Shown: one piece after another, positions 36,590 through 43,535 of the stretch
How the letters are laid out: every line of letters begins with the position of its first letter
Position numbering within the stretch: position 1 is the stretch's first letter
Assembly (NCBI GenBank): GCA_011390165.1
Contig: JAABSV010000001.1
Coordinates: 143,229 to 207,228 of the forward strand
Source of the DNA: Desulfobulbaceae bacterium
GTDB taxonomy: Bacteria; Desulfobacterota; Desulfobulbia; Desulfobulbales; Desulfocapsaceae
Direction of reading: 5' to 3'
Length of the DNA: 64,000 bases
Translations under genes and position numbers: made by a program
The notes under the pieces: generated by a model
The model's input: only the letters and a program-made list of their open reading frames with translations
The model's database searches: none
Told to the model about the DNA's origin: nothing

Positions 36590-37687
36590 ATGGCAACAGA
36601 CAACTGGTCAATACTTTATCTCAGTCAGGAAGATTGTGTCGCCGCCGGCGGCACCGTGATGTCGGAAGCACTCAAAGCAACGGAACGTTCCTTTTTTCTG
36701 CACGGCAAAAAAGATTATATCCAGCCGGGCAAACCGGTGATCCGCTGGGGCGAGGCAGCCACCGAAGAGACCACCGGCCGGATCATGTCGATGCCCAGTT
36801 TTCTCGGTGGGACCGCCTATCTTGAAGAATTAGCGGCCCGAGGGCTCCCCGGCCCGGTCAACACCTCCGGAATCAAATTCATTCCCAGTCGGCCGGCCAA
36901 CCCGGCCAAGGGGCTGCCACGGGCGACGGCTCTTATCATCATCGTCGATCCGGAAACACTCATTCCTGCCTGCGTCATGGATGGGGCAATAGTCAGTGCC
37001 ATGCGCACTGGTGCGGCAAGCGGGGTTGCGGCCCAATATCTTGCCAACCCCGACGCGAAAATTCTCGGCCTGGTCGGGGCCAGCGTCCAGGGGATGACCC
37101 AGGCGGCAGCCCTCAAGGCGGCGGTCCCCTCTCTGCAGAGCCTGCGGATTTTTGATATCAATGCCCAGGCCAGCGCCAGTTTCGCCAGAGCCATGGAGGC
37201 AAAGCTGGCCATGGAGATCATCCCGGTAACCAGAGTTGAAGAGGCCTTTGTCGACAGCGATGTCATCGCCACCGCCACCATGGCCCGCGAACCCTACGTC
37301 CGGGCCGAATGGTACAAGCCCGGGGTCTTCCATGCCGAAATCTCCTTCTGGGACACCCCGCCAGAGGCCCTGTCGGTTTTCGAGCGGATTTTCGTCGACG
37401 ACTGGTATCAGGTGAAGCACCACGGTGTCGATGTCAGCTGGCGGGCGGTAAAGGAGGGTTGTATCCCGGAAGAGCGGATCAGCGGTGAGATCGGTGAGGT
37501 GGTCACCGGCCAGAAAGTCGGTCGCACCAGCCCCGAAGAGAAAATCTTTTTCAACCCCATCGGTCTTGGCATCCACGACCTCAGTGAAGCCCACCGGGTG
37601 TACCAGAACGCCCTGGCAAAAAACATCGGTACGCGCCTCAACTACTTCCAGCGCACCAATGCCTGGCTGGAGAGCCTCTCCCTGTAA
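36590..37687 (+). CDS. Ornithine cyclodeaminase/mu-crystallin family protein
   Basis: A 365-residue NAD(P)-binding protein. The start LYLSQEDCVAAGG, the segment GIKFIPSRPANPAKGLPR, the arginine-containing SAMRTGAASGVAAQYLA and the Rossmann loop LGLVGASVQGMTQ are conserved in the ornithine cyclodeaminase family. Family members are cyclodeaminases, dehydrogenases or reductases of amino acids and imines; the subgroup starting YLSQEDV is sometimes annotated tyramine oxidase subunit B, without evidence here. GGAG precedes the ATG at 36590. Neighbouring TRAP and IclR genes suggest it may act on the imported compound (inference). Confidence 0.8.
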   Translation: MATDNWSILYLSQEDCVAAGGTVMSEALKATERSFFLHGKKDYIQPGKPVIRWGEAATEETTGRIMSMPSFLGGTAYLEELAARGLPGPVNTSGIKFIPSRPANPAKGLPRATALIIIVDPETLIPACVMDGAIVSAMRTGAASGVAAQYLANPDAKILGLVGASVQGMTQAAALKAAVPSLQSLRIFDINAQASASFARAMEAKLAMEIIPVTRVEEAFVDSDVIATATMAREPYVRAEWYKPGVFHAEISFWDTPPEALSVFERIFVDDWYQVKHHGVDVSWRAVKEGCIPEERISGEIGEVVTGQKVGRTSPEEKIFFNPIGLGIHDLSEAHRVYQNALAKNIGTRLNYFQRTNAWLESLSL

Positions 37688-37693
37688 AAGATC

Positions 37694-37722
37694 GAGGCGG
37701 AGTTACTTTGTAACTCCGCCTC
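37694..37722 (+). terminator. Strong hairpin after the cyclodeaminase-family gene
   Basis: GAGGCGGAGTTAC and GTAACTCCGCCTC form a perfect 13-bp stem with a TTT loop, six bases after the stop codon at 37687. The following T-tract is weak (CCTTG), so this may be an intrinsic terminator of modest strength or a 3' stabilising hairpin. Confidence 0.6.
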
Positions 37723-37883
37723 CTTGAAAACGGTTTGATAATTCTCGGCGAGTATGGTAGTAATCCGCTGATATTGAATCGAATCGAGCCGTTCACCAGG
37801 TTTTGCAGTGGTCTGTACTGTTGTTAGTTTGCGCCGTGTTCAGCCGCCGGCTTTTCAGCCATAACTCAACCAAGGAGCACAAC

Positions 37884-39659
37884 ATGCCATTAGACCCGAC
37901 CAAACATGCTGACTGGGAGATTGCCCAGGATGCCGAGAAAGACATGCTGACGATCTATGAGATTGGCGAAAAACTTGGCCTGACCAAAGAAGAACTTCTT
38001 CCCCAGGGCCACTACATTGCCAAAATCGACTTTCGCAAGGTTCTCGAGCGACTGAAGGACAAACCGAACGGCAAATATATCGACGTCACCGCAATCACCC
38101 CGACGCCCCTCGGCGAAGGCAAATCGACCTCCTCCATGGGACTGGTCCAGGGTCTCGGCAAAATCGGCAAAAATGTCTGCGCCGCCATCCGTCAGCCTTC
38201 CGGCGGCCCGACCATGAACATCAAGGGCTCGGCGGCCGGTGGCGGCCTTGCCCAGTGCATCCCGCTGACCCCCTTCTCTCTCGGCTTCACCGGCGACATC
38301 AACGCCATCATGAACGCCCATAACCTGGCGATGGTCGCCCTCACTTCCCGCCTGCAGCACGAGCGCAACTACAACGACGAGCAGTTGGAACGGCTCTCCG
38401 GCATGAAGCGTCTCGACATCGACCCGACCAACGTGCAGATGGGCTGGGTCATGGACTTCTGCTGCCAGGCCCTGCGCAACATCATCATCGGGATCGACGG
38501 GGTCAACGGCAAGTCGGACGGCTTTATGATGAAGTCGAAGTTCGGCATCGCCGTCTCCTCCGAGGTCATGGCCATCCTCTCGGTGGCCACCGACCTCAAA
38601 GACATGCGCGAGCGGATGGGCAAGATCGTCGTCGCCTACACCAAGTCGGGCAAACCGGTGACCACTGAAGACCTGCAGGTGGCCGGGGCAATGACCGCCT
38701 GGATGGTCGACGCCCTCAACCCCTCGCTGATGCAAACCCTGGAAGGGCAGCCGGTCATCGTCCATGCCGGACCATTTGCCAATATCGCCATCGGCCAGAG
38801 CTCGATCATCGCCGACCGCATCGGCCTGAAGCTCGCCGACTACCACGTCACCGAGTCCGGCTTCGGTGCCGACATCGGCTTCGAGAAGTTCTGGAACCTC
38901 AAGTGCCGCTACTCCGGCCTGAAACCGGACTGCGCCGTCGTCGTTGCCACCATCCGTGCCCTCAAGTGCCATGGCGGCGCGCCGGTACCGGTGCCGGGCA
39001 AAGCGATGCCAGTGGAGTACAAGACCGAGAACGTCGAATGGGTCGCCAAGGGTTGTGGCAACCTCATCCACCATATCCGTAACGTCCGCAAGGCCGGAAT
39101 CAGCCCAGTGGTCTGCATCAACGCCTTCTACACCGACACCGACGCCGAAATCGCCAAGGTCCGCGAGCTGTGTGAGGCGGAAGGAGCCCGGGTCGCTCTC
39201 TCCCGCCACTGGGAGAAGGGTGGCGACGGTGCCATAGAATTTGCCAAGACGGTCGTCGAGGCCTGTGAGGACAAGTCCGAGTTCAAGTTCCTCTACGAAC
39301 TCGACATGCCGATCAAGGAACGGATCGAACTGATCGCCAAAGAGGTCTACGGTGCCGACGGTGTCGACTACTCCGCCGAGGCCAACAAGGCGATCGCCCG
39401 CATCCAGGCCGATCCGGAACTGGCGAAGATGGGGATGTGCATGGTCAAAACCCACCTCTCCCTCTCCGACAACCCCAGCCTGAAAGGGGTCCCCAAGGGC
39501 TGGCGGCTGACCATCCGCGAGGTGCTCACCTACGGTGGGGCCGGCTTCATCGTCCCGGTCGCCGGCTCGATCAGCCTGATGCCCGGCACCAGCTCCAACC
39601 CGGCCTTCAAACGGGTAGACGTCGATGTGGAAACCGGCAAGGTCCAGGGGGTTTTCTAA
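37884..39659 (+). CDS. fhs: Formate-tetrahydrofolate ligase
   Basis: A 591-residue enzyme that activates formate with ATP onto tetrahydrofolate, the first folate step of the Wood-Ljungdahl methyl branch. The P-loop-like segment is [38 protein letters not shown] and [14 protein letters not shown] are hallmark motifs. Length is slightly above the usual 555-560 residues because of a 30-residue acidic N terminus. AAGGAG precedes the ATG at 37884; the frame continues upstream but without family sequence. It is followed by folD 87 bp later and faces the metF-hdrA gene group. Confidence 0.96.
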   Translation: MPLDPTKHADWEIAQDAEKDMLTIYEIGEKLGLTKEELLPQGHYIAKIDFRKVLERLKDKPNGKYIDVTAITPTPLGEGKSTSSMGLVQGLGKIGKNVCAAIRQPSGGPTMNIKGSAAGGGLAQCIPLTPFSLGFTGDINAIMNAHNLAMVALTSRLQHERNYNDEQLERLSGMKRLDIDPTNVQMGWVMDFCCQALRNIIIGIDGVNGKSDGFMMKSKFGIAVSSEVMAILSVATDLKDMRERMGKIVVAYTKSGKPVTTEDLQVAGAMTAWMVDALNPSLMQTLEGQPVIVHAGPFANIAIGQSSIIADRIGLKLADYHVTESGFGADIGFEKFWNLKCRYSGLKPDCAVVVATIRALKCHGGAPVPVPGKAMPVEYKTENVEWVAKGCGNLIHHIRNVRKAGISPVVCINAFYTDTDAEIAKVRELCEAEGARVALSRHWEKGGDGAIEFAKTVVEACEDKSEFKFLYELDMPIKERIELIAKEVYGADGVDYSAEANKAIARIQADPELAKMGMCMVKTHLSLSDNPSLKGVPKGWRLTIREVLTYGGAGFIVPVAGSISLMPGTSSNPAFKRVDVDVETGKVQGVF

Positions 39660-39680
39660 CCACCCCCCTACCCTCCCCCC

Positions 39681-39708
39681 GGCCCCGGCATAGACAATGC
39701 CCGGGGCC
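39681..39708 (+). other. Hairpin between fhs and folD
   Basis: GGCCCCGGCAT pairs with ATGCCCGGGGCC (one bulged C) around a five-base loop in the fhs-folD gap. No T-tract follows. It could tune relative expression of the two cistrons by processing or partial termination. Confidence 0.4.
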
Positions 39709-39746
39709 GGGCCTCAGCCACCCTTGTAACAGGAGTGCGGAAGACA

Positions 39747-40643
39747 ATGACTGCCGAAATTATCAGTGGGACCAAAATTCGCGAAGAAATTCTCGCCGAG
39801 ATCAAAACCGAAGTGGAAGAGATGAAGGCCAGGTACAACACCGTACCGGGGCTGGTGACCATCCTGGTGGGGAAAAGCCCGGCCTCGATCTCCTACGTCA
39901 CCCTGAAGGTGAAAACCGCCCTCAGCCTCGGCTTCCACGAGATTCAGGATGACCAGCCAGACGACATCTCTGAGGCCGACCTGCTTGCCCTAATCGACAA
40001 GTACAACAACGACCCGGCGATCCACGGGATTCTGGTGCAGCTGCCCCTGCCCAAACACATTGACGACAAAAAGGTGTTGAACGCCATCAACCCGGACAAG
40101 GATGTCGACGCCTTCCACCCGGTCAATGTCGGCCGGCTGATGATCGGCGGCGACGAGGTTCGTTTCCTCCCCTGCACCCCGGCCGGCATCCAGGAACTGA
40201 TCGTCCGCTCCGGCACCCCGACCTCCGGGGCGGAGGTGGTGGTGGTCGGCCGCTCGAACATCGTCGGCAAACCCATCGCCATGATGATGGCCCAGAAGGG
40301 ACCGGGTGCCAACAGCACGGTGACCATCGTCCACACCCGGACCAAGGATCTTGCTGCCCACTGTCTGCGGGCCGACATCCTCATCGTCGCCGCCGGGGTC
40401 CCCGACCTGGTCAAACCGGAGTGGATCAAACCGGGTGCCACAGTCATTGATGTCGGGGTCAACCGGGTCGGCGTCAACGAGAAGACCGGCAAGGCGATCC
40501 TCAAAGGGGATGTCGACTTCGACAAAGCCAAGGAGATTGCCGGTAAGATCACTCCGGTTCCGGGTGGGGTTGGCCCGATGACCATCACCATGCTGATGAA
40601 GAATACCCTGATGTCGGCAAAGAAGGCTCTCGGAATGGCTTAA
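39747..40643 (+). CDS. folD: Methylenetetrahydrofolate dehydrogenase / methenyltetrahydrofolate cyclohydrolase
   Basis: A 298-residue bifunctional enzyme converting formyl-THF to methenyl- and methylene-THF with NAD(P)H. The catalytic lysine lies in SISYVTLKVKTA; HGILVQLPLPKHID and DVDAFHPVNVGRL follow; the Rossmann segment is VVVVGRSNIVGKPIAMM, and PGGVGPMTITMLMKNT closes the protein. AGGAG precedes the ATG at 39747; an in-frame GTG at 39735 overlaps that site. It follows fhs in the same orientation and is closed by a strong terminator. Confidence 0.96.
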   Translation: MTAEIISGTKIREEILAEIKTEVEEMKARYNTVPGLVTILVGKSPASISYVTLKVKTALSLGFHEIQDDQPDDISEADLLALIDKYNNDPAIHGILVQLPLPKHIDDKKVLNAINPDKDVDAFHPVNVGRLMIGGDEVRFLPCTPAGIQELIVRSGTPTSGAEVVVVGRSNIVGKPIAMMMAQKGPGANSTVTIVHTRTKDLAAHCLRADILIVAAGVPDLVKPEWIKPGATVIDVGVNRVGVNEKTGKAILKGDVDFDKAKEIAGKITPVPGGVGPMTITMLMKNTLMSAKKALGMA

Positions 40644-40684
40644 ACCTGCTCAAGCACCTTTCCTCGGGTGCAGGACGACAAAAA

Positions 40685-40721
40685 GAGGGGTGGCCGCTGC
40701 CTGCGGCCACCCCTCTTTTTT
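40685..40721. terminator. Bidirectional intrinsic terminator (folD / cooJ)
   Basis: GAGGGGTGGCCGC (40685-40697) pairs perfectly with GCGGCCACCCCTC (40703-40715) around TGCCT, with TTTTTT after it on the plus strand and a run of A before it. It can end both the fhs-folD message and the opposing hdrA-cooJ message. Confidence 0.92.
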
Positions 40722-40745
40722 GTGTTCTCACTCTTGGCCAGCTCT

Positions 40746-40997
40746 TCAGTGATGATGATGGTGGTTGTCACCGTGGTGGTGGTGCCCGCTCACTGGGCCA
40801 CCTGCCTCGGTAAGCACTGCGGCAAGTTTGTTGTTCACCTCGGCCATGGCAGCTATTGCCTCGGCCAGCCGGTCAGCGAGGTTGCTCCTGCCCTCCTCCG
40901 CCATGGTCGCCTGCCATTTTTCGAACTCTTCCACATGGCCCTGGTTGTGCTCCAGCCAATGTGCCAGCATCACCCGTAACTTTTCCACGTTATCCAT
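40746..40997 (-). CDS. cooJ: CooJ-like histidine-rich nickel-binding protein
   Basis: An 83-residue soluble protein. Near the N terminus it has HWLEHNQGH, which fits the HWxxHxxxH nickel-binding motif described for the coiled-coil domain of CooJ, a nickel chaperone of carbon monoxide dehydrogenase. A helical middle (ADRLAEAIAAMAEVNNKLAAVL) follows, and the C terminus is histidine-rich (GHHHHGDNHHHHH), another CooJ trait. GGAG is five bases before the ATG at 40997. It lies 29 bp after cooT at the end of the hdrA-mvhD-metVF gene group, and a CO dehydrogenase gene lies at the far end of the window. Function is inferred from motif plus context. Confidence 0.78.
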   Translation of the reverse strand: MDNVEKLRVMLAHWLEHNQGHVEEFEKWQATMAEEGRSNLADRLAEAIAAMAEVNNKLAAVLTEAGGPVSGHHHHGDNHHHHH

Positions 40998-41026
40998 TGT
41001 CGCTCCGCAGCCGATAGCTGAGCGGC

Positions 41027-41227
41027 TCACGCCGCCGTTTTCTGGTAGAGATAGAGCTTTCCACCGACAAAATCGATCCTCCGGATCGCTGCCCCAGCGA
41101 GGGTGCTTGTCCCTTCAAAGAGGGTGCTGATCCGCAGTCCCCCGTCGACCACATCCAGGGCTGTGACATTTTCCAGTAACAGCTCGTCTTTGCCTCCTTT
41201 ATCCATCAAGGCACTGGTCTGACACAT
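41027..41227 (-). CDS. cooT: CooT family nickel-binding protein
   Basis: A 66-residue protein starting MCQTSALM; in CooT the N-terminal Met-Cys2 binds nickel at the dimer interface. The following LLLENVTALDVVDGGL and IRRIDFVGGKLYLY match the small Sm-like beta barrel of the family. It serves nickel insertion into CO dehydrogenase. AAGGAG lies eight bases before the ATG. It sits between metF (54 bp upstream) and the cooJ-like gene, which supports a shared nickel role. Confidence 0.88.
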   Translation of the reverse strand: MCQTSALMDKGGKDELLLENVTALDVVDGGLRISTLFEGTSTLAGAAIRRIDFVGGKLYLYQKTAA

Positions 41228-41281
41228 TATCGTAACTCCTTACCATAATTTTTGCTGACTTTTCGTTCTCGGCTTCCAGGG

Positions 41282-42214
41282 TCACGCCACCTGTGGCCGC
41301 GGGTAGAGGCCGGCCCGTTCGACAATCTCCGGCACCTTCTCCTCCCATTCAATGGCCATGATATGGAAGCCATGTACCCCCGGCAGTTCCTTGAGTCGCT
41401 GGATCGCCTCCACTGCGATGGTTATCCCCTCCTCCGACTGCTTCTCCTTGGGTACCCCCGAGAGCCGTTTGATCAAGTCGGCCGGGACATCCATACCCGG
41501 CACCGCCCTGGCCATGTACTTGGCCATACCCACCGAGCGCATCGGGGTGATCCCGGGGAGGATAAACACCTTCTCGTGCAGGCCGCGATCCACCACACCC
41601 TGCAACCACAACTCGAACTTCTCGAGGTTGTAGACGCACTGGGTCTGGATGAATTCGGCACCGGCGGCGATCTTTTTGGCCAGCCGTGGCACCCGGATCT
41701 TGAAGGGGTCGGCAAAGGGGTTGGCGGCGGCGCCAACGAAGAGCCTCGGCGGCACCTTGATCTCGTCTCCCCCCAGGAATCGCCCTTCGTCGCGCATATG
41801 CCGCACCGTCTGGATCAACTGCATCGAGTCGATATCAAAGACGTTCTGCGCCTTGGGATGGTCACCGAAGCTCTGGTGGTCCCCGGAAAGACAGAGGACA
41901 TTACTGATCCCGAATGAGGCGGCGCCAAGAATATCGCTCTGCAGGGCGATACGGTTACGGTCCCGAACCACCATCTGCAGTACCGGTTCCAACCCCTCCC
42001 GCTTCAGGTGGATACAGGCAGCGAGGCTGCAGAGACGGGTCACCGAGGTCTGGTTGTCGGTAATATTGATACAGTCGACATGGTCCTTGATCAGGTGCCC
42101 CTTCTTGATAATCCCGGCCGGGTCGCTGGAACGGGGCGGACCGCACTCGCTGGTTACCGCCAGATGCCCTGCCTTGAGAATTTTCTCCAGTTTGCTGTCG
42201 GTATTCAGTTCCAC
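41282..42214 (-). CDS. metF: Methylenetetrahydrofolate reductase, catalytic subunit
   Basis: A 310-residue TIM-barrel flavoprotein reducing methylene-THF to methyl-THF (or the reverse). Recognisable are TSECGPPRSSDP at the N terminus, VDCINITDNQ, VLCLSGDHQSFGDH, FFVGAAANPF-like FVGAAANPFADP, AEFIQTQCVYNLE and ILPGITPMRS. Translation starts at a GTG with GGAGG upstream inside the end of metV; only three bases separate the genes. The absence of a regulatory C-terminal domain and the pairing with metV are typical of the acetogen-type MetVF enzyme, which passes electrons through partner subunits. Confidence 0.94.
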   Translation of the reverse strand: MELNTDSKLEKILKAGHLAVTSECGPPRSSDPAGIIKKGHLIKDHVDCINITDNQTSVTRLCSLAACIHLKREGLEPVLQMVVRDRNRIALQSDILGAASFGISNVLCLSGDHQSFGDHPKAQNVFDIDSMQLIQTVRHMRDEGRFLGGDEIKVPPRLFVGAAANPFADPFKIRVPRLAKKIAAGAEFIQTQCVYNLEKFELWLQGVVDRGLHEKVFILPGITPMRSVGMAKYMARAVPGMDVPADLIKRLSGVPKEKQSEEGITIAVEAIQRLKELPGVHGFHIMAIEWEEKVPEIVERAGLYPRPQVA

Positions 42215-42217
42215 GTT

Positions 42218-42880
42218 TTAAAAACCCTCCAGTTTGAAGGAGCGGGGCCCGCCGGCTCGATCTTTCGACCAGTCCTTGATCGGGGCGATCTTCTCATAGT
42301 CGTCCAATTTCCCCAAGGCCTCCAGACGGTCCACCACCAGTTGCCAGGCACAGTCGATCTCTTTGGAAATTTCACACTTGCCGTTGGCCGAACCACCACA
42401 GGGGCCGTTGAACAGCCGTTTGCAGCAGCGGCTTACCGGGCAGACGCCGCCGGTCACCCCGAGCACACAGTCTCCGCAGGCCTGACACTTTTCGGTAAAC
42501 AGCCCATCCGCCGGCACGTCACCGAGGAATGTGGTGTTCAGGGCCGGATAGACCGGGGTGGAGGGGTACTTGCCGGCAACAAACTGTACCCCGATGCCAC
42601 AGGCCAGGCTGAGGACCGCCTCCGAGGCGACGAGTTGCTCCTGGGCCGACTCGAAGAAGGGGTGCTCACACTGCCGTTCAATGCCACCGTGGACCACCTC
42701 GATGGTGACCTCTTCCTGGACTGCCCGCATCCGCAGGAGCGAGGCGAGAATCTCCGCCTCTTTGTTCCCCCCTTGATGGCAGACGGCAACACAGGTATTG
42801 CAGCCGAACACGGTCAATTGCCTGTGCCCCTTGACCATCTCCCATATTTCATCAAACGGTTTCTGCTCTCCTACGATCAT
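42218..42880 (-). CDS. metV: MetV-type methylenetetrahydrofolate reductase C-terminal domain protein
   Basis: A 220-residue cysteine-rich protein. It begins with a segment around TVFGCNTCVAVCHQGG and ends with a cluster of cysteines (EKCQACGDCVLGVTGGVCPVSRCC, then NGPCGG and GKCEI), consistent with bound Fe-S and zinc. This is the MetV family that forms a complex with MetF in Wood-Ljungdahl bacteria and links it to electron donors. The start at 42880 has GGAGA upstream; the frame open to 42994 is a C-terminal overlap of mvhD. It lies between mvhD and metF. Confidence 0.9.
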   Translation of the reverse strand: MIVGEQKPFDEIWEMVKGHRQLTVFGCNTCVAVCHQGGNKEAEILASLLRMRAVQEEVTIEVVHGGIERQCEHPFFESAQEQLVASEAVLSLACGIGVQFVAGKYPSTPVYPALNTTFLGDVPADGLFTEKCQACGDCVLGVTGGVCPVSRCCKRLFNGPCGGSANGKCEISKEIDCAWQLVVDRLEALGKLDDYEKIAPIKDWSKDRAGGPRSFKLEGF

Positions 42881-42917
42881 AGCCTCTCCACGCCTCCATG
42901 GGGGTACAAGCCGGCTT

Positions 42918-43439
42918 TCAGACTGCCGGGGTTTCTGCTTTCTTTGCGGCTGACTGCTGTCGGTGCAGGGCAAACCAGATTGGCGACGGCCCAAGTACTC
43001 GTATTTTTTCAGTAAATTCCGTACAAATCTCCGCCCAGCGGGGACCTTGGGCTGCTGAAAGGTTGTAGAAAGCGAGCCGCTCCGGGTCCACCCCGACCAG
43101 CCGCAACAGACCCTTTACCCTGCGTACCCGTTTAGCTGCATTCAGATTTCCTGCCAGGAAATGACATTGTCCCTCCAGTCAGCCGGCGGCAAAAACCCCG
43201 TCGACCCCCCGTTCAAAGGCGCGCAGGAGATAGACATGATCGAGTTTCCCGGTGCAGGGCAGCCGCACCACCTTGACGCTGGTGGGGTAGGAGAGCCGCA
43301 TCACCCCGGCCAGATCGGCGGCGGCAAAGGCGCAGTAGTGGCAGGCGAAGGCAATGATATTCGGCTGCCAGCCGACCGGGGTCTCCCGTGGCGCCTCGAC
43401 GCTCTCTGCAACCTGCGTTGCACTCTTGTCTGTGACCAT
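42918..43439 (-). CDS. mvhD: MvhD/hydrogenase iron-sulfur subunit, selenocysteine-containing
   Basis: A 173-residue electron-transfer protein interrupted by an in-frame TGA at 43181-43179 (codon 87). Before it: IIAFACHYCAFAAADLAGV, the CTGKLD motif and GVDGVFAAG. After it, in the same frame: LEGQCHFLAGNLNAAKRV and LLRLVGVDPERLAFYNLSA, the normal second half of MvhD. The TGA stands exactly where the family has the first Cys of the GCxxGxCH motif, so it is read as selenocysteine. A SECIS-like hairpin follows (listed). MvhD carries a [2Fe-2S] cluster and links HdrA to its partners, here apparently MetV/MetF. AGGTG precedes the ATG. Confidence 0.88.
43146..43162 (-). promoter_or_regulatory. Bacterial SECIS element of mvhD
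   Basis: On the minus strand, 16 bases after the UGA, ATTTCC and GGAAAT form a perfect 6-bp stem closed by the loop TGGCA. Distance, short apical loop and an early G in the loop fit the bacterial SECIS model that binds SelB. Confidence 0.72.
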
Positions 43440-43481
43440 AATTCACCTATCCTTGTTGCCGAATCCCTGTTTTTTCGAGCC

Positions 43482-43535
43482 TTAGACCAGTTAGACAAGT
43501 TAGGTCAGTTAGGCCAGTTAAGGCGGTTAAGCCGG
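43482..43535. repeat. Degenerate 9-bp tandem repeat at the hdrA 3' end
   Basis: Six consecutive 9-bp units resembling TTAGGCCAG (ttagaccag, ttagacaag, ttaggtcag, ttaggccag, ttaaggcgg, ttaagccgg) cover the hdrA-mvhD gap; the last unit includes the hdrA stop codon (43527-43529). It is a short, diverged minisatellite of unknown function. Confidence 0.7.

Noticed and set aside
37890..39455. 521-codon open frame antisense to fhs
   Set aside because: Asp/Gly/Val-rich shadow of fhs with no recognisable domains.
43179..43181. Stop codon splitting mvhD, suggesting a truncated 86-residue protein
   Set aside because: The downstream frame continues the MvhD family sequence and the TGA replaces a conserved Cys, with a SECIS-like hairpin after it.
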